Shown here piece after piece: positions 5,031 through 10,437 of a stretch of 10,437 nucleotides of DNA. Each line of letters begins with the position of its first letter. The first letter of the stretch is position 1. The stretch comes from JACPHB01 sp964495505 (GTDB lineage: Bacteria > Patescibacteriota > Minisyncoccia > UBA10092): NCBI GenBank assembly GCA_964495505.1, contig CAZBVM010000020.1:1-10437 (forward strand). The letters are read 5' to 3'. The translations under genes were made by a program, and so were the position numbers. The notes under the pieces were generated by a model, which worked only from the letters and a program-made list of their open reading frames with translations, searched no databases and was not told where the DNA came from.

Positions 5031-6254
5031 ATGATTAACAAAAACAGCAAAATCTATCTTGACTATGCGGCGACGACGCCGATTGATAAGGAAGTATTAA
5101 AAGAAATGATGCCTTATTTTAGCAATAGGTTCGGCAACGCTTCTTCGGTGCATTCTTTCGGGCAGGAGGCGATAGCGGCGGTAGATGAGGCGCGTGAAAA
5201 AATCACCAAATTTTTAAATTGCCGATTTGATGAAATTATTTTCACCGGTTCAGCGACGGAAGCGAATAATTTGGCAATCAAGGGCCTCATTAAAGGCTTA
5301 TCAGAAGATAAGTATGGACTTATTCGCGCGAATAGGGGGATGCCTTTTCATATAATTTCAACCAAGATTGAACATGAGTCGGTTCTTGAACCGTTGAAAG
5401 AATTAGAAAATTTAGGCCACGAAGTAATATGCTTGTCCGTTAATAAAGATGGATTTATAAAAATTTTTGATTTAGAAAAGGCGATTAAAAATAACACAGT
5501 TTTAGTAAGCGTAATTTATGCGAGCAATGAAATCGGGACAATCCAGCCAATTAAAGAAATTGGCCGTATGCTTGAAAAATTTAATATTAAAAGACATGAA
5601 CAGAATTTGCCGAAAATATATTTTCATACCGATGCCGTTCAAGCGCTGCAGTTTCTGGAATGCCGGCCGAATTGGCTTAAAGCCGATTTAATGACTTTTT
5701 CCGGGCATAAAATTTATGGGTCAAAAGGTATCGGCGCGCTTTATGTAAGAAAGGTAGGTCCCATGGGTCTCATAGGACCCATGATTAAGGGCGGCGGCCA
5801 AGAATTTGGTTTACGTTCCGGTACGGAAAATACTGCTAATATTGTCGGTCTGGCCAAAGCGTTTGAACTTGTTTTTAAAAATAAGGAGAAGCGATTTAAA
5901 AAAATACTCAATTTGCGAAACCAACTACTGGATTATATAATTAAAGACAATAAAGATATTAAATTAAATGGCTCGCTTGATAATCGGCTGCCGAATAACT
6001 TAAATATAAGATTCCCGGGAGTAAACAATGAAACACTTCTTGTCGCCTTAGATCAAAATGGATTAGCGGTTTCCGCCGGTTCGGCTTGTTCAGCCCGTGC
6101 CTCTAAAGTATCTTATGTTTTAACCGCTGTTGGTTTAGACGAAAAACAGGCGAAAGAAAGCATTCGCATTACCATAGGAAAAGACACGACCAAAGAGGAG
6201 ATAAAAAAAGCGGCGGAGATGATAAATAAAGCAACCCAAAATTTAAAAGTTTAA
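5031..6254 (+). CDS. Cysteine desulfurase, NifS/IscS family
   Basis: This PLP enzyme converts cysteine to alanine and passes the sulfur to Fe-S cluster assembly or tRNA thiolation. All landmarks are present in 407 aa: LDYAATTP at the N-terminus, GSATEANNLAIKG (73-85), H115, HTDAVQ (199-204, with D201 facing the PLP ring), the PLP lysine K227 in SGHKIYG, GGGQEFGLRSGTEN and the catalytic C353 in SAGSACSA. Two stretches look inserted relative to usual family members. About ten extra residues around 90-105 coincide with the palindromic repeat copy at 5311-5338, and a GPMGLIGPM run just before GGGQE is encoded by an inverted repeat at 5762-5783. Both lie outside the catalytic motifs. No iscU or other suf/isc gene is adjacent. 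It is the first gene of an operon with htrA, which follows after two bases. NifS and IscS cannot be told apart here. Confidence 0.95.
   Translation: MINKNSKIYLDYAATTPIDKEVLKEMMPYFSNRFGNASSVHSFGQEAIAAVDEAREKITKFLNCRFDEIIFTGSATEANNLAIKGLIKGLSEDKYGLIRANRGMPFHIISTKIEHESVLEPLKELENLGHEVICLSVNKDGFIKIFDLEKAIKNNTVLVSVIYASNEIGTIQPIKEIGRMLEKFNIKRHEQNLPKIYFHTDAVQALQFLECRPNWLKADLMTFSGHKIYGSKGIGALYVRKVGPMGLIGPMIKGGGQEFGLRSGTENTANIVGLAKAFELVFKNKEKRFKKILNLRNQLLDYIIKDNKDIKLNGSLDNRLPNNLNIRFPGVNNETLLVALDQNGLAVSAGSACSARASKVSYVLTAVGLDEKQAKESIRITIGKDTTKEEIKKAAEMINKATQNLKV
5311..5338. repeat. Palindromic repeat element, copy 3, inside cysteine desulfurase gene
   Basis: The 14-bp palindrome TATTCGCGCGAATA (5321-5334) with its flanks differs from copy 1 at only one of 28 positions, yet here it is translated in frame as YGLIRANRG (residues 95-103). 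It falls in the loop between the NNLAIKG and HIIS strands, where homologues are usually shorter. This is consistent with an element inserted into coding sequence without breaking the frame. Confidence 0.75.
5762..5783. repeat. Inverted repeat within the cysteine desulfurase gene
   Basis: CATGGGTC (5762-5769) and GACCCATG (5776-5783) form a perfect 8-bp hairpin with loop TCATAG. It encodes the repetitive GPMGLIGPM stretch just ahead of the conserved GGGQE motif. It is unrelated in sequence to the TTCGCGCGAA element. Confidence 0.6.
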
Positions 6255-6256
6255 AA

Positions 6257-7531
6257 ATGAAAAATTATTCTCTAAAAGAAATTATTTTTGTGGCATTATT
6301 TGCCAGTTTTTTGACGGCTATTATTATCGGGCCAATATCATCCGGCCCAATAATCGCCAAGGCCTCTCTAAGCGATTTTTTTAATCAGTTTTTAAAGAAA
6401 TTTAATATTTCTGAAGAAAAACCGAAATCGGAAATTCCGAAAGAATTTAATGTCAATCAGCCAAAAACAATTTATGTGCCAACCGGTTATGAAGAGCAGT
6501 TAATTAGTGCTGTTAAAAAAGCGTCGCCGGCCGTGGTTAGCATAACGGTAACCAAAAATGTTCCGATCATCGAACAATATTATGTCAATCCTTTTGGCAA
6601 TGATCCGTTTTTTCAGCAATTTTTCGGCGACCAGTTCCAAATTCCCCAATATCGGCAGAAGGGGACAGAAAAAAAAGAAGTTGGAGGCAGTTCCGGTTTT
6701 ATAATTTCGGCAAATGGCCTAATTTTAACCAATAAACACGTGGTAAGCGATACCGAAGCGGAATACACGGTTTTTACTAATGATGGAAAAAATTATCCGG
6801 CCCAGGTCTTAGCAAGAGATCCGGTTCAGGATCTCGCGGTTTTGAAAATCGACGCCGAAGGGCTCAAAACTCTTATTTTGGCCGATTCCGATAATGTAGA
6901 AGTCGGTCAGATTGCTATTGCTATAGGAAATGCTTTAGGCGAATTCAGAAATACGATAAACGTCGGAGTTGTTTCCGGCATTGGCCGCAGCATTACCGCT
7001 TCCGGCGGCGGGGTTTCAGAAACTTTGTCAAATGTCATTCAAACTGATGCTTCTATTAATCCGGGAAATTCCGGCGGACCACTTTTGAATTTGAGGGGCG
7101 AAGTTATCGGAATCAATACTGCGGTAGCTTCTGGCGCCCAAAGCATCGAGTTTGCCATTCCCATTAATCAAGCAAAACGGGATATTAATGATGCTATTAC
7201 CAAAGGAAAAATTATAACACCCTACCTTGGCGTCAGGTACCTTACCATAACTCCGGCGCTGCAAGATGAAAAAAAATTACCATTTGATTATGGCGCTCTG
7301 GTATCAAAAGGAACTAATGGTGAGTCGGCAATAGTAACTGGCTCGCCGGCCGATAAAGCAGGGATAAAAGAGGGAGATATAATACTGGAATTCAGTTCTA
7401 AAAAAATTGATAAAGAACATCAGTTGGCGCCCTTGGTATTGCTTTATTCCGCCGGCGATACGATTCCTTTAAAAATCTGGCGCGACGGCCAAATCACGAC
7501 GGTTCAAGTTATTTTAGCCGAAAAACCATAA
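6257..7531 (+). CDS. HtrA/DegP-type serine protease, membrane-anchored, one PDZ domain
   Basis: HtrA proteases degrade misfolded proteins outside the cytoplasmic membrane. The 424-aa product begins with a signal anchor (about residues 8-34), then a low-complexity linker to about residue 75. The trypsin-like domain carries the full triad: H161 in TNKHVV, D192 in QDLAVLK and S272 in NPGNSGGP. A PDZ domain covers about 320-420, with the substrate-groove turn around YLGV (near 322) and SPADKAGIKEGDIILE. An insertion rich in F, Q and N (about 108-132, PFFQQFFGDQF) matches the flexible LA loop region of bacterial HtrA. Only one PDZ is present, as in DegS/HtrA-like members rather than DegP. The start follows the desulfurase stop by two bases with no Shine-Dalgarno, so translation is probably coupled. 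Confidence 0.93.
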   Translation: MKNYSLKEIIFVALFASFLTAIIIGPISSGPIIAKASLSDFFNQFLKKFNISEEKPKSEIPKEFNVNQPKTIYVPTGYEEQLISAVKKASPAVVSITVTKNVPIIEQYYVNPFGNDPFFQQFFGDQFQIPQYRQKGTEKKEVGGSSGFIISANGLILTNKHVVSDTEAEYTVFTNDGKNYPAQVLARDPVQDLAVLKIDAEGLKTLILADSDNVEVGQIAIAIGNALGEFRNTINVGVVSGIGRSITASGGGVSETLSNVIQTDASINPGNSGGPLLNLRGEVIGINTAVASGAQSIEFAIPINQAKRDINDAITKGKIITPYLGVRYLTITPALQDEKKLPFDYGALVSKGTNGESAIVTGSPADKAGIKEGDIILEFSSKKIDKEHQLAPLVLLYSAGDTIPLKIWRDGQITTVQVILAEKP

Positions 7532-7533
7532 CC

Positions 7534-8013
7534 ATGACAAAAATTTCTCCACAAACTCTTTTTATAATTTCTGTGTTATTTATATTTTTAACCACCGGTT
7601 TTATTTGGTACTTGATTTTATATCAGGCCATAAGTTTTTTTAGCGGACTGATAATTTTAAGTTTTTTGGTTTTTTTAGCATTTTGGCAAAATTTTCTAAC
7701 CTTGAGACGAGCTGGAGAATTAATCGGACTAAAGAGCAAAAGACAAATTTTTACGGTTTCCATCGTTTTTTCTTTAGGTTTTAGCGAATTAATATGGAGT
7801 CTTTCTTTTATGCCATTTTCATTTTTTATTTTAAGCGGGGCGTTAACGGTTGTTTTCGGAGTGGTGCTTGATGTTTTTAAAGAGTATTTTAAGAAATCAA
7901 CGGCAGACGATTTAAAAATAAAGAAAATTTTAATAAAAGATATCGCAGCTGGAATTATTTTGATTACAACTTTTATTTTTATAAATCCATGGCTTCCTCC
8001 AAAAGCGTCTTAA
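7534..8013 (+). CDS. Uncharacterised polytopic membrane protein
   Basis: I do not recognise this 159-aa protein. It has about five hydrophobic segments (roughly residues 8-29, 33-52, 72-90, 93-114 and 135-153). A basic loop around 57-70 (LRRAGELIGLKSKRQ) lies between the second and third segments, and a charged loop around 115-134 (KEYFKKSTADDLKIKK) lies between the fourth and fifth. There are no recognisable transporter or enzyme motifs. It follows htrA after two bases and overlaps the next gene by 25 bases, so it is certainly co-transcribed. A role connected with the protease or with envelope quality control is a guess from position only. Its codon use and AT-richness match the rest of the operon. 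Confidence 0.8.
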   Translation: MTKISPQTLFIISVLFIFLTTGFIWYLILYQAISFFSGLIILSFLVFLAFWQNFLTLRRAGELIGLKSKRQIFTVSIVFSLGFSELIWSLSFMPFSFFILSGALTVVFGVVLDVFKEYFKKSTADDLKIKKILIKDIAAGIILITTFIFINPWLPPKAS

Positions 8014-8465
8014 GAAGCATTATTGTTTTGACACTGATACTACTGACAGGCTTTTTAGGTCTGTGGTTTTTAAGCGGTCAAGAGATTAGTATAAAAAATC
8101 AAAATAATTTTTCTGCTAAAAACGCGACCGATGAAGATATTGCCGACAAATTTTCCGACTTTGGAGGACGCACGCCCCAAGAAACCCTAAAGTTACTCAT
8201 CTCGGCTTTAGAAAAAAATGATTTAACTTTAGCCGCAAAATATTTTATTTCTGAAAACAGAGAAATAGTTTCAGAGGATTTGGAAAAATTAAATAATACC
8301 AATATGCTGGGAGATTTAATAAAAGATTTAAAAAGCATTAGGTTTGGCAAATCGTTGGACAAGGCACATTATTATTTTGAAATCAGTGACGAAAGTGGTC
8401 AAACCGCAGCAGCACTGGAACTTATCAAAAATCAAAAAGGCCTTTGGAAAATTATTTCACTTTAA
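7989..8465 (+). CDS. Uncharacterised membrane-anchored extracytoplasmic protein
   Basis: I do not recognise this 158-aa protein. A short N-terminal basic stretch is followed by one hydrophobic segment (about 8-29), then a soluble domain predicted to face outward. The soluble part begins with a polar linker and continues as TPQETLKLLISALEKNDLTLAAKYFI, with a closing strand pattern HYYFEISDESGQTAAALEL and GLWKIISL. The helix-then-strands order, with a final W-K-I strand, resembles small NTF2-like or DUF4878-like lipoprotein domains, but this is an impression only. The start lies inside the preceding gene (25-base overlap) without a Shine-Dalgarno. It is the last gene of the desulfurase-htrA operon. 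Confidence 0.78.
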   Translation: MASSKSVLRSIIVLTLILLTGFLGLWFLSGQEISIKNQNNFSAKNATDEDIADKFSDFGGRTPQETLKLLISALEKNDLTLAAKYFISENREIVSEDLEKLNNTNMLGDLIKDLKSIRFGKSLDKAHYYFEISDESGQTAAALELIKNQKGLWKIISL

Positions 8466-8483
8466 ACTTTTCCCATCAGTATC

Positions 8484-8501
8484 ATCAAATTTTTATTTGA
8501 T
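8484..8501. repeat. AT-rich inverted repeat after the htrA operon
   Basis: ATCAAAT and ATTTGAT (7 bp) flank a TTTT loop 18 nt after the operon's last stop codon. No clean T-run follows, so it is at best a weak terminator. The stem is too AT-rich to be confident. Confidence 0.3.
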
Positions 8502-8509
8502 AGTTTGAG

Positions 8510-8538
8510 TTGACAAAGTTTTGAGTTTTTGGTAGCAT
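8510..8538 (+). promoter_or_regulatory. Strong promoter of the orphan gene 8647-9393
   Basis: A perfect TTGACA (8510-8515) is followed after 17 nt by TAGCAT (8533-8538), preceded by TGG (extended -10). Transcription would start near 8545. Confidence 0.75.
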
Positions 8539-8544
8539 TGCCCC

Positions 8545-8646
8545 GCTGTTCGCATGGCGCGGCAGCAACGATCTTTCACAGCATAACCGGTTCTGGGATG
8601 GCTCTGACGCAAGGTTAGAGAAGTCGCCAGAAAAGGAGAGTAGGAA
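8545..8646 (+). promoter_or_regulatory. Structured 5' leader of gene 8647-9393, candidate cis-regulator
   Basis: About 100 nt of GC-rich leader separate the promoter from the start codon, in a genome where leaders are otherwise short or absent. The 3' half forms a long hairpin: TTCTGG (8591-8596) with CCAGAA (8627-8632) closes an internal loop, then CTCTGAC (8602-8608) with GTTAGAG (8614-8620) closes a GCAAG loop. The Shine-Dalgarno AAGGAG (8633-8638) begins right after the hairpin and lies 8 nt before the ATG, so folding could control access. The 5' half can form CCGC/GCGG pairings. I recognise no riboswitch consensus. Confidence 0.45.
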
Positions 8647-9393
8647 ATGAATGAAAAAGAAGCTGAAAGGCGAATCCAAGTTCTGGAGAATCAACTTTAT
8701 TGTTTTCTTATGCGGATTGACGTATTACGTGGATCAGTTGCCCCATTTCTTACAATAGAAGATATTGACGACTTTCCAAGTAAAGAGTTTTCGCGCGATA
8801 TTGACTTGTCAACACCCACTTCATTACCACTTCGATGCAAGATATCGCTTCGTCTCATGGCCGGAAGAGATTACCAACAAAATCCATTTTTGAGAAGCTC
8901 TGGGGTGGTACCCTGGTTTTTACTTTCTGAATATAGACAAGAAGATCCTGGGGTAGTGACTTGTCTTACTCTCCGTAGGCAAAATTTCACCACAGATAAT
9001 CATAATGCAGAACTAAGACAATGTTTAAAAAGGTTAAATGGCCCGTCACTGGAATCATTAACTAATGAGACGGTAGTTGTTATCACAGAACTAATGGGCA
9101 CTGTGGAGAACTTCTTTATTGACAGAATAAAAAAGGTGTTTCAAGGAAAAGTTGATATCGCTTTATTTTTACAGAATGTGAATTATATTTATGACTTAGC
9201 GCAGAGCTTACAAGGATGGCATGAAACGGCGTTAAAGTACAGAGAAGGTGCCAATGCATTTCCATGTTTAGTGTTTGAAACGATTCAGGCGCTTCTTTCT
9301 ACAAAAGAATTTGTAAAAAGTAAAAGGATTGGGGACATTAGAGAAAAACTTGAGAAGCGTAGTAAGGAAATTTTGGCAAAGATAAATAGTTAG
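8647..9393 (+). CDS. Orphan protein of unknown function, 248 aa
   Basis: I do not recognise this protein. The first 25 residues are charged and heptad-like (KEAERRIQVLENQLYCFLMR) and suggest a short coiled coil. The middle is a mixed alpha/beta stretch with no catalytic signature I can name. The C-terminal part is strongly helical and ends in a basic tail (KSKRIGDIREKLEKRSKEILAK). There is no signal peptide or membrane segment. The ATG at 8647 has a good Shine-Dalgarno (AAGGAG, 8 nt spacing). The gene forms its own transcription unit: canonical promoter, structured leader, single gene, intrinsic terminator. Its codon choice looks less AT-biased and less run-rich than the operon upstream. Together these differences suggest separate acquisition or special regulation. 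It lies between the htrA operon and the 23S locus. Confidence 0.82.
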   Translation: MNEKEAERRIQVLENQLYCFLMRIDVLRGSVAPFLTIEDIDDFPSKEFSRDIDLSTPTSLPLRCKISLRLMAGRDYQQNPFLRSSGVVPWFLLSEYRQEDPGVVTCLTLRRQNFTTDNHNAELRQCLKRLNGPSLESLTNETVVVITELMGTVENFFIDRIKKVFQGKVDIALFLQNVNYIYDLAQSLQGWHETALKYREGANAFPCLVFETIQALLSTKEFVKSKRIGDIREKLEKRSKEILAKINS

Positions 9394-9408
9394 ATCATAT
9401 AGATTAGG

Positions 9409-9429
9409 CGGGCCTCCAAGCCCGTTTTT
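9409..9429 (+). terminator. Intrinsic terminator of gene 8647-9393
   Basis: CGGGC (9409-9413) pairs with GCCCG (9420-9424) around CTCCAA, followed by five T residues. It lies 15 nt after the stop codon. Confidence 0.8.
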
Positions 9430-9437
9430 AGTTGCTC

Positions 9438-9466
9438 TTGCGCTGTGGATAAGTATTTGGTATAAT
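9438..9466 (+). promoter_or_regulatory. Strong promoter upstream of the attenuator-like leader and 23S rRNA
   Basis: TTGCGC (9438-9443) and a perfect TATAAT (9461-9466) are 17 nt apart, with TGG in front of the -10 (extended -10). Transcription would start near 9473. It is the only consensus -10 hexamer I noted in the intergenic regions, and it is the best candidate for driving the 23S gene. Confidence 0.7.
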
Positions 9467-9484
9467 GAGTTCTGTAAAAGATTT

Positions 9485-9568
9485 ATGAATAAATTAAACA
9501 AAAACCAAATAATACAAAGCGTTGCCTTTTCGTGGCCGACTCCGCCTCCATACGATCTGTTTAAATAA
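9485..9568 (+). CDS. Candidate 27-aa leader peptide with a triple-proline run
   Basis: An ATG about 12 nt after the predicted transcription start opens a 27-codon frame that stops 15 nt before a strong terminator hairpin. The second half reads SWPTPPPYDLFK, with consecutive proline codons 20-22. Three prolines in a row are known to stall ribosomes unless EF-P acts. No good Shine-Dalgarno is present (only AAAAGA), which is normal for this genome. The bases ACAAAGCG (9514-9521, codons 10-13) are identical to the 3' arm of the downstream terminator and so could pair with its 5' arm. That is the layout of a transcription-attenuating leader peptide. Whether it is translated is unknown. Confidence 0.4.
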   Translation: MNKLNKNQIIQSVAFSWPTPPPYDLFK

Positions 9569-9583
9569 ACTTATTTATGAAAG

Positions 9584-9616
9584 CGCCGCTTTGTGAGAGA
9601 ACAAAGCGGTGTTTTT
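9584..9616 (+). terminator. Strong intrinsic terminator in the 23S leader region
   Basis: CGCCGCTTTGT (9584-9594) pairs with ACAAAGCGGTG (9601-9611), 11 bp with one G-U, around GAGAGA, followed by TTTTTATT. Its 5' arm (CGCTTTGT, 9587-9594) has a competing 8-bp partner at 9514-9521. In the simple reading it ends a transcript of about 143 nt. As an attenuator it would gate transcription into 23S rRNA. Confidence 0.75.
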
Positions 9617-9634
9617 ATTATCCAAAATTAACTC

Positions 9635-9664
9635 TTGACCCCGGACAGTTTATTGAGTTAAGCT
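9635..9664 (+). promoter_or_regulatory. Possible second promoter for 23S rRNA
   Basis: TTGACC (9635-9640) is a good -35. The best -10 is poor (TTAAGC at 17 nt or TAAGCT at 18 nt spacing). If real it would bypass the terminator at 9584-9616. Confidence 0.3.
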
Positions 9665-9714
9665 ATTCGGGTTCAGCAGTTAATGATTGTAATTTGATAA
9701 TTGAATATAAACAG

Positions 9715-9772
9715 CTCCGACGTTCCGCAAAGCGGAAGTCGGAGTCCCGACCTCTGTATCAGAGCGTCGGGA
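9715..9772. repeat. Two adjacent strong hairpins upstream of 23S rRNA
   Basis: Hairpin A has CTCCGAC and TTCCGC (one bulged G between) paired with GCGGAA and GTCGGAG, loop AAA (9715-9744). Hairpin B starts at the next base: TCCCGAC and TCTG paired with CAGA and GTCGGGA, loop TAT (9745-9772). The outer stems are near repeats of each other, and GTCGG (9738-9742) can alternatively pair with CCGAC (9747-9751). They may be part of the 23S precursor leader. No T-run follows on the + strand. Confidence 0.6.
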
Positions 9773-9801
9773 GTATAAAATTGTAATAAAATAAGTTAAC
9801 T

Positions 9802-9815
9802 CGTGCTTAAGCACG
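9802..9815. repeat. Short palindrome just before 23S rRNA
   Basis: CGTGCTTAAGCACG is a perfect 14-bp palindrome ending four bases before the inferred 23S 5' end. As RNA it gives a 5-bp stem with a TTAA loop, possibly part of precursor processing. Confidence 0.5.
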
Positions 9816-9819
9816 GGAT

Positions 9820-10437
<618 letters not shown>

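Noticed and set aside
8545..8646. Known riboswitch (cyclic di-GMP, fluoride, guanidine)
   Set aside because: I compared the leader with the conserved loops I remember for these classes and found no match.
9268..9501. 77-aa minus-strand frame
   Set aside because: It overlaps the 3' end of the orphan gene, its terminator and a promoter. It is best read as a shadow frame.
9577..9786. 69-aa open frame on the + strand
   Set aside because: It runs through a strong terminator and two perfect hairpins, and its sequence shows no protein-like character.

Overview
The window looks like a piece of a small, AT-rich bacterial genome, most likely a Candidate Phyla Radiation (Patescibacteria, Parcubacteria-like) member. 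This is inferred from short tightly packed genes, overlapping or 2-nt gene junctions, near absence of Shine-Dalgarno sequences in front of most genes, and a 23S rRNA gene with no 16S upstream of it. No taxon-defining marker was checked, so the placement is tentative.

Layout. Positions 1-1083 hold the 3' part of a major facilitator superfamily permease. Positions 1108-1329 hold an unannotated minus-strand RNA gene: a canonical promoter, four nearly contiguous hairpins and a textbook intrinsic terminator, about 185 nt long, with no family I recognise. Positions 1382-3761 form a DNA-metabolism operon: rmuC, a DEDD-type 3'-5' exonuclease and a Cas4/RecB-like PD-(D/E)XK nuclease with four Fe-S-type cysteines. 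A small ArsR-type regulator (3841-4101) follows, flanked on both sides by a palindrome, TATTCGCGCGAATA or its 12-bp core. A near-identical copy of the upstream element lies in frame inside the cysteine desulfurase gene. A convergent, GC-richer minus-strand gene (4203-4871, possibly PUA/ASCH-like) has its own promoter, ribosome binding site and terminator.

Positions 5031-8465 form a second operon: a NifS/IscS-type cysteine desulfurase, a membrane-anchored HtrA/DegP-type serine protease with one PDZ domain, a small polytopic membrane protein and a single-pass membrane-anchored protein. The last two are unrecognised. Positions 8510-9429 are a self-contained unit: a strong promoter, a roughly 100-nt structured leader, a good Shine-Dalgarno, an orphan 248-aa gene and a terminator. 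Positions 9438-9616 contain a strong promoter, a 27-codon reading frame with three consecutive proline codons, and a strong terminator whose 5' arm can pair alternatively with a segment inside the reading frame. This is the arrangement of a transcription attenuator. Two strong tandem hairpins and a short palindrome lead into the 5' part of a 23S rRNA gene (about 9820 to the window end).

The most promising undescribed elements are the minus-strand structured RNA at 1108-1295, the attenuator-like leader in front of 23S rRNA, the mobile-looking palindromic repeat that sits in coding sequence, and the stand-alone rmuC/DEDD/Cas4-like nuclease operon. All rest on reading the sequence by eye. No homology search or folding program was run.
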